NCBI RefSeq assembly: GCF_002368035.1
Contig: NZ_AP018222.1
Location: 4,085,534-4,149,533 of the forward strand
Origin: Nostoc linckia NIES-25
GTDB lineage: Bacteria > Cyanobacteriota > Cyanobacteriia > Cyanobacteriales > Nostocaceae
Reading direction: 5' to 3'
DNA length: 64,000 nucleotides
Made by a program: the position numbers and the translations under genes. Shown piece by piece: positions 34,508-43,359 of this stretch; the first letter of the stretch is position 1; each line of letters starts with the position of its first letter. Below the pieces are notes generated by a model. It saw only the letters and a list, made by a program, of their open reading frames with translations. It had not been told where the DNA came from and ran no database searches.

Positions 34508-35722
34508 CTATGCAGTTACTACACTATCTAGATGCGAGAGTTGAGGAATTTGCGCCACTATGGCTTTACCAATTTCTAGAGAAGAAGTAGCAGCAGGAGA
34601 AGGAGCATTGCAAACATGGATGGAGTTTTGACCGGAAACAATCAAAAAGTCGTCTACAAGCTTGCCATCGTTCATTAAGGCTTGAGCGCGGACTCCTGCA
34701 TGGGTGGGAACTAAATCTTCTGCTTGGACTTCGGGAATTAGTTTTTGCAAACTTTTAACGAAGGCTGCTTTGCTGAAGGAACGAATAATTTCTTGGATGC
34801 CTTCATCGGCGTGTTTGGCTGCCAATTTCCAGAAACCAGGATAAGTCATAACCTCTAGAAAATCGCCCAAATCAAAGTCGGTTTTTTTGTAACCTTCGCG
34901 TTTGAGAGATAAAACTGCGTTTGGCCCTGCATGAACGCTACCATCAATCATCCGGGTAAAGTGGACGCCCAGGAAGGGAAAATCTGGGTTGGGTACTGGA
35001 TAAATTAAAGTCTTGACTAGATAGCGTTTTTCTGGGGTGAGTTCGTAGTATTCTCCCCGGAATGGAACAATTTTAGCTTGGGGTTCAACTTGATTTAATT
35101 TAGCAGTGCGATCGCTATGCAATCCACTACAGTTTATTACAAACCTGGTTTCAAAGCTACCTTTGTTTGTTTCTAATACCTGACTTTTACCCCTTGTTAG
35201 GATTTTCAGTACTTTTGTATTTAGGTGTAAATGTCCCCCCTGCTGTTGAATCAACTGGGCATATTTCAAACAAACTTGCTTGTAGTTAACAATGCCAGTC
35301 GAAAATACCCGAATTCCACCTACGCAACTAACATGAGGTTCAATTTCTTTGACTTCTTCAGGGCTAATTCTTTGGACTTCTATGCCATTTTCCAAGCCCC
35401 GTTGGTAGAGATTTTCTAGGCGTGGTAGTTCTTGTTCTTCAGTCGCAACAATTACTTTACCACAAACTTCATGGTCAATTCCATGTTCTTGACAGAAATC
35501 CACCATTGAGCGAGAACCGTCACGACAAAATTTAGCTTTAAAACTCCCTGGTTTGTAGTAAATACCAGAATGAATCACCCCGCTATTATTGCCGGTTTGG
35601 TGAAATGCCCATTGACTCTCTTTTTCTACTACTAAAATACTTGCATTGGGATAGCGTTTTCCTAAAGCCAACGCTGTAGAGAGTCCAACTATTCCCCCAC
35701 CTATAATTGCAAAATCATACAT
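34508..35722 (-). CDS. lhgO: L-2-hydroxyglutarate oxidase-like FAD protein
   Basis: A 404-residue FAD-dependent oxidase of the DAO family. The FAD-binding GxGxxG is IIGGGIVGLSTALALGKRYP (residues 6-25). HQTGNNSGVIHSGIYYKPGS near 42-61 is the LhgO signature. VPTHAGVRAQALMNDGKLVDD near the C-terminus is also conserved. LhgO oxidises L-2-hydroxyglutarate to 2-oxoglutarate. Here it is embedded between a nucleotide-sugar gene and an epimerase, so it may act on a sugar-acid-like substrate or recycle 2-oxoglutarate for the dioxygenase of the locus. Both ideas are inferences. Confidence 0.88.
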   Translation of the reverse strand: MYDFAIIGGGIVGLSTALALGKRYPNASILVVEKESQWAFHQTGNNSGVIHSGIYYKPGSFKAKFCRDGSRSMVDFCQEHGIDHEVCGKVIVATEEQELPRLENLYQRGLENGIEVQRISPEEVKEIEPHVSCVGGIRVFSTGIVNYKQVCLKYAQLIQQQGGHLHLNTKVLKILTRGKSQVLETNKGSFETRFVINCSGLHSDRTAKLNQVEPQAKIVPFRGEYYELTPEKRYLVKTLIYPVPNPDFPFLGVHFTRMIDGSVHAGPNAVLSLKREGYKKTDFDLGDFLEVMTYPGFWKLAAKHADEGIQEIIRSFSKAAFVKSLQKLIPEVQAEDLVPTHAGVRAQALMNDGKLVDDFLIVSGQNSIHVCNAPSPAATSSLEIGKAIVAQIPQLSHLDSVVTA

Positions 35723-35759
35723 TAGTATTATCGTACTTGTAGTTACACTATAAATTTAC

Positions 35760-35880
35760 TTGGGCATTGGGCATTGGGAAAGGGAAAGGGGTATGGTTCG
35801 ACAAGCTCACCAACCAGGGAAAAGGGGAAAGATTAAATTTATTCCTTTTCCCTTTAACCTTTAACCTTTTCCCCTGCCTC
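35760..35880. repeat. GGGCATTGGGCATTGGG and GGGAAAAGG mixed repeat
   Basis: Two GGGCATT units, then GGTTCGACAAGCTCACC, then the reverse complement of the AAGGAATAAATTTAATCTTT core shared with 91-140 and 56719-56768. Confidence 0.82.
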
Positions 35881-35914
35881 AAGAGCCTCCCATCTCCCCA
35901 CTCCGCACTCCGCT

Positions 35915-36688
35915 CTACCATACTTTCCAAGGAGCTTGATTGCTGTTCCATAGCCCCTCTAGGTGGTTTTTATCGCGTAAAGTATCCATTGGTTGCCAAA
36001 AACCATAGTGCTTGAAAGCAGATAGTTGTTCCATATAAGCTAACTTTTCTAATGGCTCTTGCTCCCACACGGTAGAATCATCAGCAATCAAGTTTATCAC
36101 TTCTGGTTCTAATACGAAATAGCCGCCATTAATCCAAGCACCATCGCCTTCAGGTTTTTCCCGAAAATTGGTGATTTTAGTTTGCTCGTATCCTAAGGAA
36201 ATGGCACCAAAACGTCCTGCCGGTTGCACGGCTGTAAGTGTTGCTAAGGTGTTTTGTTGTTGATGGAATTTAACTAATTCGGTGATATTAATATCACTGA
36301 CACCATCCCCATAAGTAAAGCAAAAAGTTTCATTTCCCAGATGTTCGCTGATTCGTTTTAAACGTCCACCTGTCATTGTATTGTCGCCTGTATTTACTAA
36401 GGTGACACGCCAGGGTTCAGCATATCCAGAATGCACATTCATCTGGTTAAATCGCATGTCAAAAGTAACATCTGACATGTGTAAAAAGTAGTTAGCGAAA
36501 TACTCTTTAATTATGTAACCTTTGTAACCACAACAAATGATGAAGTCATTGATGCCGTGGGCAGAGTAAGTCTTCATTATGTGCCACAGAATTGGCTTAC
36601 CACCAATCTCAACCATCGGCTTGGGTCTGATACTAGTTTCTTCACTGAGGCGCGTACCAAGCCCTCCGGCCAAAATCACCGCTTTCAT
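35915..36688 (-). CDS. rfbF: Glucose-1-phosphate cytidylyltransferase
   Basis: 257 residues from the ATG at 36688, the exact family length. An upstream ATG at 36817 would add 43 unrelated residues, and a GAGG ribosome site lies about 8 bp before 36688. It makes CDP-glucose from CTP and glucose-1-phosphate. The nucleotide loop MKAVILAGGLGTRLSEET is intact, followed by RPKPMVEIGGKPILWHIM, TYGDGVSDINITELV and GGYFVLEPEVINLI. It opens the polysaccharide locus and supplies the activated sugar for the epimerase, RmlC-like and C-methyltransferase genes. The corresponding HEP-island gene also comes first in Anabaena, as I recall. Confidence 0.92.
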   Translation of the reverse strand: MKAVILAGGLGTRLSEETSIRPKPMVEIGGKPILWHIMKTYSAHGINDFIICCGYKGYIIKEYFANYFLHMSDVTFDMRFNQMNVHSGYAEPWRVTLVNTGDNTMTGGRLKRISEHLGNETFCFTYGDGVSDINITELVKFHQQQNTLATLTAVQPAGRFGAISLGYEQTKITNFREKPEGDGAWINGGYFVLEPEVINLIADDSTVWEQEPLEKLAYMEQLSAFKHYGFWQPMDTLRDKNHLEGLWNSNQAPWKVW

Positions 36689-37060
36689 GCAATTACCTCG
36701 GAGATTTGTAGGGATATTATTTGTCTTTCTTGACATGAAGAGGATGCACTTTTTTGGAGAAAAATTGATTTCTGATTTGTTTTTCTCAGTCAATAATCTA
36801 ACTGTATTTTTTGACAAAATTATGAAGGAGATATAAATTAAAATCTTTTCTATATAAAGAATATCTATAGGGCAGAATTCAGAATTCAGAATGGGCTACG
36901 CCCCGCTGCGCTAACAGAAGTCAAAATGAATTAGGTCAGTATAAAATAGCTCTTTAATTATTTTTTAACAAATTATTCAATTAAATAAAAATGTTACACA
37001 GAACATAACTATAGTAATCTGTTTTAATTTTTGAACTCTTACAGCGTAGGTATTAAATTA

Positions 37061-37092
37061 TTGTAGGGACGCACAGCTGTGCGTCCCTACAA
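37061..37092. repeat. 32-bp perfect palindrome
   Basis: TTGTAGGGACGCACAG is followed by its exact reverse complement. Same family as 34228-34255. Confidence 0.92.
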
Positions 37093-37200
37093 ATTGCTAT
37101 GAAATTAACACTAGCGAATCACGATCGGATTTGATTTATTCAATCAAAACCAATAAGATCCAACTAATACAGCAGCTTTCAATAATCCTGAAGTACACAA

Positions 37201-37323
37201 TAGACCTCTTGCAAAAGTTCCTAATACCCCAGCCCCAACCCCTCCCCTTGTTAAGGGGAGGGGAGACAAAGCGTAGCGAAAGGCTCTTTGGGGTTCTTAT
37301 TTTCGATTTATGCAAGAGGTCTA
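37201..37323. mobile_element. Miniature element with TAGACCTCTTGCA inverted ends
   Basis: The 123-bp unit begins TAGACCTCTTGCA and ends with the exact reverse complement TGCAAGAGGTCTA (13 bp). The terminal TA, or the AAT that flanks AGACCTC on each side, may be a target duplication. The interior carries the CCCAACCCCTCCCCTT palindrome block and the GAGACAAAGCGTAGC unit also seen at 6015-6080. There is no coding capacity, so this is a non-autonomous MITE-like unit. Confidence 0.75.
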
Positions 37324-37403
37324 ATCTAAATCTGATAGCCAAGCACAGAGATGATTATAATTCTGACTACTGAATTCAGAATTCTGAATTCTGAATTCTA
37401 AAT

Positions 37404-39569
37404 TTAGTTGATTTTTTCTATATTACTTGAGCCTTGGAATAAAGGGTCGCATTTGTTTTCAACAACTACACACATATTACTGAGTGCTTGCTGATAATTA
37501 TCCATATCATCTTGCTCAAGAAAGATTTTAGCAGCTGTCTGTAGATCTGCGATCGCTCTTGTTTGGTTTTGGTTGGATTCATTACCACCATATTGGGCTA
37601 ACTCATAACGAACCATGCCTCGTTTGAGGAAGGCTTTTGCTAGTTTGGGGCTGATGGTTAAAGCTTGGTTAAAGTCAGCGATCGCTTGTTTATATTCTTG
37701 CTCGTAACTGCTGCTATATTGGGCAATTTGATAGTAAACAACACCGCGCTGAAAATAAGCTTCTGCTTTCGATAAATTCAGTTTGATTGCTTGAGTAAAA
37801 TCTGCGATCGCTCTTTTGTAAACTTGTTGAGACTCACCGCTATATTTAGCCATTTGGGCGCGGACAATACCGCGTCTAATATAAGCTTCAACTTCGTTGG
37901 GTTCGAGTCCGATGGCGCGATTATAATCGGTAAGGGCTAGATTATATTCTGTATCCGGGTCGTTGCTATATTCAGCAAGCATAAACCGAGCATTTCCCCG
38001 ATTCACCAAAGCTTTAATTTCGTTGGGCTTGATTTTCAAGGCTTGGCTATAATCTGAAACTGCTCCTTCATAATCTTTGAGATTATAACGGGCATTGCCA
38101 CGATTTACAAGCGCTCTAGCATGTTTGGGTTCTTGCTCAATCGCTTGACTATAATTTGCAACTGCTTTTTCATAGTCTCGCTGTTTGTAAGCAGTATGAC
38201 CTTGTTGATAATAATCGGCGAAGCTGAGTTTATTAATTGCCTGGCCAGATTTCAATGTTTGTTGAGTGTAAGCATTGTGGGAAACTAACGGCTCAGTAAA
38301 TTTAATCATTAAGTCCGCAGATCCCAATAAAACTAAACCCAACAAGCAAAAACCAACGGGATACAACTTGGATTTTTTGGAACGTCTATAATGCGAACCT
38401 GTTGGCGTCATGGGTTGCCAATAATTCGCCAGGTGCGATGGCATGGCTCGCTGTGGCAAACGCGGTGTTTGGGTGTGGCGCTTTTTGGGTTTGATTCGCG
38501 GTTGTAGATGTTCTCTGGCTTCTATGGCCCTATGTGATGGGAAAGGATCGCGTCCACCTAATCGCACGCTACGTTCGCACCAAGGACAAAGATTTAGGTG
38601 GTTGTTGTAACGATGTTGAGGATTAGTAGTGCAAGTAATCAGGGAATCTTCGGCTTCGGCTATTGCACTAAGCCAAGTTTGGGCGCTGGGACGCTGTTGT
38701 GGGTTGGTGTGACCTTCTTCAAAACAACGCACAAAAAGCTCTTGTAAGCTGGGATGAAGAATTTCCCAAGGAGGTGCGATGGGTGTAGGTAGGTAAGGTA
38801 CGCGTCGCTTTTGGCTGTAAGTGAAATGACCAGCTGCGATGCGGGCTTCGTAGGGCGGTGGCTCGATGGCGCCTTGAAAAATCCCCGAAAATGGGTGCGT
38901 ACCTTCCATTAATAGTTGGAATACCAGTACCGCTAACCCGAATAAGTCGTGAGAAATTTCGCGATCGTGTTCCGCAAAAGTTTTATTTTGCAGTTCTGGT
39001 GGTGTAAACTCTGGTTTACCCACTGCACAACGGTAAACAAGGTTGGTGTCTGGGTTACGTACTTGGAAGGAGTCTGTGTCTATCAAGGTCACCAGTGCCG
39101 TGTCACTGACGAGGATGTTTGACTCATTCACATCACCAATGCAATATCCGCTAGCGTGTAAAGCCGCAAAAGCCGCCGCCAGGTTACGAGCCGTGCGGAG
39201 CAGGTACTGATAGTTGAATAAAGGGCAGTGTTGGCGACGGGTTCTAGGGTTATAAAAGTCAATGATTGGCCGCATTCCCTGAATGCGTGGCATTAAAAAC
39301 CCCAGGATGCCGTTGCTACCATCTGCCGCGTGCAACAAATCCTCAGGCCAAGCAATGGAAATATGCCCCAAACTAGCTGTGGGGTTTTCTGGCGGGTTAG
39401 CCAGCATGGCTTGGAGTTTTTCGGTATGGGCGTTGGTTGGCTTATGGTATATCTTGGCCACCAAGTTGCCATCGGATGGCACTGCATAAACACAAGCTTC
39501 ACCGCCACGCCCCAAACTGATACTCAAATTGAGGATTTCTTTTTTAGGAGAACAACGTAGTACCTGCAT
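37404..39569 (-). CDS. TerY-P triad protein kinase with zinc ribbon, membrane helix and TPRs
   Basis: 721 residues from the ATG at 39569 (an in-frame TTG lies two codons upstream). Residues 1-290 are a Ser/Thr-kinase-like domain with LGRGGEACVYAVPSDGNLVAKIY (Gly loop and Lys). The catalytic loop GDVNESNIL replaces the usual HRDLKPxN, and IDTDSFQV replaces DFG. Near 311-332 a Cys cluster (CTTNP...CPWCERS) looks like a zinc ribbon. One membrane helix (about 400-422, LYPVGFCLLGLVLLGSADLM) precedes five or six TPRs to the C-terminus. Together with the PP2C and vWA genes upstream it forms the phosphorylation triad described by Anantharaman, Iyer and Aravind. The kinase domain would be cytoplasmic and the TPRs across the membrane. 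Its targets are unknown. Confidence 0.87.
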   Translation of the reverse strand: MQVLRCSPKKEILNLSISLGRGGEACVYAVPSDGNLVAKIYHKPTNAHTEKLQAMLANPPENPTASLGHISIAWPEDLLHAADGSNGILGFLMPRIQGMRPIIDFYNPRTRRQHCPLFNYQYLLRTARNLAAAFAALHASGYCIGDVNESNILVSDTALVTLIDTDSFQVRNPDTNLVYRCAVGKPEFTPPELQNKTFAEHDREISHDLFGLAVLVFQLLMEGTHPFSGIFQGAIEPPPYEARIAAGHFTYSQKRRVPYLPTPIAPPWEILHPSLQELFVRCFEEGHTNPQQRPSAQTWLSAIAEAEDSLITCTTNPQHRYNNHLNLCPWCERSVRLGGRDPFPSHRAIEAREHLQPRIKPKKRHTQTPRLPQRAMPSHLANYWQPMTPTGSHYRRSKKSKLYPVGFCLLGLVLLGSADLMIKFTEPLVSHNAYTQQTLKSGQAINKLSFADYYQQGHTAYKQRDYEKAVANYSQAIEQEPKHARALVNRGNARYNLKDYEGAVSDYSQALKIKPNEIKALVNRGNARFMLAEYSNDPDTEYNLALTDYNRAIGLEPNEVEAYIRRGIVRAQMAKYSGESQQVYKRAIADFTQAIKLNLSKAEAYFQRGVVYYQIAQYSSSYEQEYKQAIADFNQALTISPKLAKAFLKRGMVRYELAQYGGNESNQNQTRAIADLQTAAKIFLEQDDMDNYQQALSNMCVVVENKCDPLFQGSSNIEKIN

Positions 39570-39623
39570 AGTCAATTACCGCTAACGGGAGTATTTAAAA
39601 TCTCAAACTTTTAAAGTTAATGC

Positions 39624-40406
39624 TTATGAGTTGTTGAATGCAGCTATTATCAGTGTCAAATCATCATCAGTGCGTTGGGCGATGCGCTCTGAGCGTAAAA
39701 ATTTTACTAACTGCTCTTTTGCTGCTGTCTTATCGTCGGCATTGGCTACAAATTCAAACAGCGGAAAAAAGAACGGTTTATGAGGTTCCCCAACAACCAT
39801 ATTTAAAGCCAGCATTTGTAACCCGTCAGTAATTATACCAACATTTACTATGTCTGTACGCCATAATCTCATCTGTGCTGTATCTAAGGCAGTGGGCGAA
39901 GTCAAAAAAGTGGTTTCGTTGATGTATTCGCCGCTATCAGGCATAGTCAGTGCTAAAAGGTTGCCCAGTCGGTCTTTGGCCACAGCCAAACCATCACCTA
40001 TTTGGGCTACAGCCACAACGTCTGGTGTGGCAACCATAATAATTAAGGTAGTTGCTAAGTCAGTAAGTTGTTTCTCACAAGCAACCGCCTCATCTTCGAC
40101 AGCTTTTTTGGCAGCTAGTATGGCATCATTTAAGAGCGATCGCACATTAGCATCATTAGTCAAACTGCTTCGCATCAGTCCTTTACTAGAAAGGTTTTCG
40201 ATGGCTGTCTCCACAGCAAGCATCGCTCCCACTTTCCCCAGACTTGCAGAACCCGCGCCATCTGCTGCCGCTGCCACTAAAATGTTATCTGACAATATCT
40301 GCCAGTGATGAGCATCCTGACATAATTGCTTGTTTCTTAAGTGACTTGTACCACATACTGACGCAGCCACTATCCGCCATTGAGCAATCTGTTTTGATAT
40401 GTTCAT
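39624..40406 (-). CDS. PP2C-family protein phosphatase of the TerY-P triad
   Basis: 260 residues from the ATG at 40406; a TTG at 40421 is possible. Metal-binding and catalytic motifs of PP2C are visible: NKQLCQDAHHW (first Asp), AAAADGAGSASLGKVGA, VAQIGDGLAVAKD, VGIITDGLQ and the C-terminal TDDDLTLIIAA. It removes phosphate from Ser/Thr using two divalent metal ions and presumably opposes the kinase encoded downstream. It is 37 bp from the vWA gene and about 54 bp from the kinase gene, so the three form one operon. Confidence 0.9.
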   Translation of the reverse strand: MNISKQIAQWRIVAASVCGTSHLRNKQLCQDAHHWQILSDNILVAAAADGAGSASLGKVGAMLAVETAIENLSSKGLMRSSLTNDANVRSLLNDAILAAKKAVEDEAVACEKQLTDLATTLIIMVATPDVVAVAQIGDGLAVAKDRLGNLLALTMPDSGEYINETTFLTSPTALDTAQMRLWRTDIVNVGIITDGLQMLALNMVVGEPHKPFFFPLFEFVANADDKTAAKEQLVKFLRSERIAQRTDDDLTLIIAAFNNS

Positions 40407-40443
40407 AAGATTTTGTTCCAACAGCTAGCTGCCACCTTTGTAA

Positions 40444-41118
40444 TTAAACAGTCCCCCAACCAATTGGCGGTAGTGCTACCTGTTCGTCCACCTGAGAATG
40501 CGAAACAGCTGACATACTAGCTGAGAGCCAAACAAACATCTCGATAAAGTTCAGCCCTTTAAGTTTCAGCGGAGTACGTACAGCTATTTGACTTAAGCGC
40601 GTCATATTCGCATTTTCTACCCCAACAGTAAAAAATGCTACTCGCTTACTGGCTTCATCACCTTGTAAGCGCTGGGCTGCTTGCTCTACTTCACGATCTA
40701 ACTCACCTTGCGGCTCTCCGTCTGTAATCATAAATACCCAAGGACGGTAGTAGGCAATCCCATTGGCACGATACTGAGACTTTCTTTCTTGAATGATATC
40801 TAAAGCTTTATGAATTCCCGCACCCATCGTTGTCAATCCCTGAGCTGTTAAAATCGGCGGATTGAATTGATCGGCGGTTACAAAGTCTTGTACTACATTA
40901 ATATTACTGTCAAAGGTGACGATCGCCACTTCCACTCGTCTAGCTGCCAAGGAATTTTTGATTAATTCATCCTTTAAACTCAGTAAACCCTGATTCAAAG
41001 CCTCAATCGGATCTCCTTGCATCGAGCCGGATGTATCTAGTAAAAGGACGCACGGACAACGCGGTTCTGGGTTCTCTGCAAATTCTACAACTTCATCAAG
41101 TCTTAATGTGTCATGCAT
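40444..41118 (-). CDS. vWA-domain protein, TerY type
   Basis: 224 residues from the ATG at 41118; a TTG at 41145 would add nine. The metal-ion-dependent adhesion site is intact: LLLDTSGSMQGDPIEAL (DxSxS), TTMGAGIHKAL (the Thr loop) and MITDGEPQGELDRE (Asp). Family members sit in tellurite-resistance/stress Ter systems and bind partner proteins through the metal site. It is the first gene of the triad with PP2C and kinase. No TerB/C/D/Z gene is in the window, so the triad stands apart from a full ter cluster. Confidence 0.88.
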   Translation of the reverse strand: MHDTLRLDEVVEFAENPEPRCPCVLLLDTSGSMQGDPIEALNQGLLSLKDELIKNSLAARRVEVAIVTFDSNINVVQDFVTADQFNPPILTAQGLTTMGAGIHKALDIIQERKSQYRANGIAYYRPWVFMITDGEPQGELDREVEQAAQRLQGDEASKRVAFFTVGVENANMTRLSQIAVRTPLKLKGLNFIEMFVWLSASMSAVSHSQVDEQVALPPIGWGTV

Positions 41119-41946
41119 AACTTTTTGTGTTATGTTAAAATCCAAAGTTTTATTTCCCTGTTTTCAATATAATGTTTGTTTGCTAGTCACTGACGCGACT
41201 ACAGATATAGGATCTAGTGGTAGATGGCCTAATTGTCATCAAACAAATTATTTTCACCAGCTTCTCTACATATTTCAGGAGAGACTCAGCGGCGTCTAGT
41301 TTTGCAAAATAGAGTTTCTCAAAACTCAGCATTACCTGTTGTAGTGTATCTACCAAAAATTTATATCTATCAAACCTACAGTACAATAAATACGTAGAAT
41401 TTCCTACATAAGTTTTTAAAGATTTTATGTAGGATAATCGATCCTTAATATAAAAGTAATTAAGCATAATTAAGTTCGGTTACTTTACAAGTGTGTCTCG
41501 TGTAATTGTGAAAACTGAGAGTCAAATGTCCCTTCTAAGGGAACTAGCATAACTAAAGATGTAGATGATTGCGGTGTGGAGTCAAAGTTGAGCGGTAGTA
41601 AGTAAAGTTAAAAATGGTCAACATGTACTGATATCTTATTTACAATTGGGCTTTACATTTGTTTATTTGTACCTACCTCAGTTAAAAAAAGCTGGAAACA
41701 TAATTAAAGAGAACTTATTTCGTGCATACTGTACATAATTAAAGACAACTATCTTATTTTTTAGACCTCCATAAAACGTATAAAATACAACTAAATGTTT
41801 AAAAATTTATAAATTTTAATATATTTACATATTTGAAATAAATAATTTGTGCATAAAGAAATATTACAAAGAATAAAATACTTCATCGCTGATATTTGTA
41901 ATTTACAAATGTTAGGTTGCTGATTCCGCAAAAAAGTAGAAAAAGT
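41119..41946. other. AT-rich intergenic region between triad and response regulator
   Basis: Over 800 bp lie between two divergent operons. I found no convincing gene, tRNA or repeat. A 94-codon open frame on the minus strand (41183-41467) has no ribosome site or recognisable family. The area should hold promoters for both operons. Confidence 0.5.
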
Positions 41947-43320
41947 ATGAATAATTCAGGTGTGTTCTCCAAATTACGTCCTTTAAGTTTGTTAAGACAG
42001 TTATCTAATTGCTCCGACACTACTTGTTTACAAGCATTAAGTAACTCAGTTTCGTGGTCGATTTACTTAGAACAAGGCAAAATAACTTACGCCACCCATT
42101 CAGTAGAACCTTTCGACCGACTAGAACGTCATTTGCGTCGCTTGGGCCATCAAATTCCACTACTTACTAATGAAGTTCGCGTTCAAGTTCGTTTGATGTT
42201 TGAACCTGACGCACACAGTCAGTTAACGGAAGATGAAACTCAATTGAGAAGCCAGCCTCCTGAATACCAAGCTATATACTGGCTTGTTAGTCAACAACAT
42301 CTACATTCTACGCAAGCAGCAGCATTGATTCAAGAATTAGTCAAAGAGACGATCGAATCATTTTTGCTCATCAAAGAAGGCACTTATGAATTAACTGAAC
42401 CTTTTAGTAGAATGCCAAAAATTTGCCGATTCGATATAGAAAAAATTTTAGACCGCTGCCAAGCAAGATTAGAGAGTTGGCAGTCATTTGTGCCGCAAAT
42501 TTCTTCTCCATATCAACGTCCATATCTCTTGGCTAACAAGCAATTTGAGCAAAAAGATTTACCAAACCTCCAGCCGAATTTAACTAATTGGATGAAAGGT
42601 TTTAGCATTTGTCATTTGGCTGCAATTTTGAATCAGGATGAAATCAAACTGGCTCAGCAATTATATCCTTACATCGTTCAAGGGGGAATTATCTTGCATG
42701 AACCAGATCCGCCATTTGATAAATTACCAAAAATATTTGAAGAAAAATCGCTTTTACCAAAATTGACTACAAATTTATTTGATACCAAAGAAGAAGTCAA
42801 TAGTTCTCTATTTATTGCCCAAGAGAATACTGATACTGTTGAGCAAGTATCACAATTTTCCACTCCTCCAAAACCTAACTTTCAAGAACCAACAATATCA
42901 AATAACATAAATTCTGCTTCCGAAAGAGTAACCGCCGCTACTGTAACTGCACAAAAAGTCCACAAAATTGTTTCTGTAGATGATAGCCCGACAATTCTTA
43001 AAGAAATTAGCCATTTCTTAGAAAACGAGAATTTTTCTGTAGTCACTATCAACGATCCATTAAAAGCCGTTTTGTCAATTATCAGGCACAAACCGGACTT
43101 AATTTTGTTGGATCTAAACATGGCAGGAATTGACGGCTATGAGTTGTGTAGAATTATACGTAATAATTCAATGTTTAAAGAGACTCCCATTATCTTTGTC
43201 ACCGGTAACAAAGGAATTGTAGACAAAGTAAAAGCGAGATTAGTCGGGGCATCCGGGTATCTAACAAAACCGTTTACTCGTGCGGATTTACTGAAAATAG
43301 TTTTCATGCATTTAACTTAA
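41947..43320 (+). CDS. PatA-like response regulator (PATAN/DUF4388 + REC)
   Basis: 457 residues from the ATG at 41947; a TTG at 41917 is the only earlier start. Residues 1-270 form a PATAN-type N-terminal region (LSLLRQLSNCSDTTCLQALS, SWSIYLEQGKITYATHSVEP). About 290-330 is a poorly conserved linker. The C-terminal 120 residues are a receiver domain with acidic VSVDDSP, phosphoacceptor LILLDLNMAGIDG and the Lys in YLTKPFT. This is the architecture of PatA and of PilG-like regulators of type IV-pili phototaxis and hormogonium systems. There is no DNA-binding domain. A partner CheY-like gene follows 39 bp downstream, but the CheW/MCP/CheA genes usual in such loci do not. Confidence 0.88.
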   Translation: MNNSGVFSKLRPLSLLRQLSNCSDTTCLQALSNSVSWSIYLEQGKITYATHSVEPFDRLERHLRRLGHQIPLLTNEVRVQVRLMFEPDAHSQLTEDETQLRSQPPEYQAIYWLVSQQHLHSTQAAALIQELVKETIESFLLIKEGTYELTEPFSRMPKICRFDIEKILDRCQARLESWQSFVPQISSPYQRPYLLANKQFEQKDLPNLQPNLTNWMKGFSICHLAAILNQDEIKLAQQLYPYIVQGGIILHEPDPPFDKLPKIFEEKSLLPKLTTNLFDTKEEVNSSLFIAQENTDTVEQVSQFSTPPKPNFQEPTISNNINSASERVTAATVTAQKVHKIVSVDDSPTILKEISHFLENENFSVVTINDPLKAVLSIIRHKPDLILLDLNMAGIDGYELCRIIRNNSMFKETPIIFVTGNKGIVDKVKARLVGASGYLTKPFTRADLLKIVFMHLT

Positions 43321-43359
43321 ATTCATGAATATACGGAGTTTTAACTAGTAGGGATAAAT

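Larger units (their letters stand above)
36689..37403. other. Regulatory and repeat-rich region upstream of the polysaccharide locus
   Basis: No gene is present. The part just upstream of 36688 must hold the promoter of the cluster, but no box can be certified. It also contains an AGAATTCAGAATTC repeat (36873-36926), a 32-bp palindrome (37061-37092), a mobile element-like unit (37201-37323) and GAATTCTGAATTCTGAATTC tandem units (37370-37400). Confidence 0.6.

Noticed and set aside
34351..34590. 79-codon plus-strand open frame
   Set aside because: Most of it is a translation of the TCTTGTGGG repeat and the antisense of the hydroxyglutarate-oxidase gene.
41183..41467. 94-codon open frame on the minus strand upstream of the vWA gene
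   Set aside because: No ribosome site, biased low-complexity composition, no recognisable domain and overlap with the probable promoter region of the triad.
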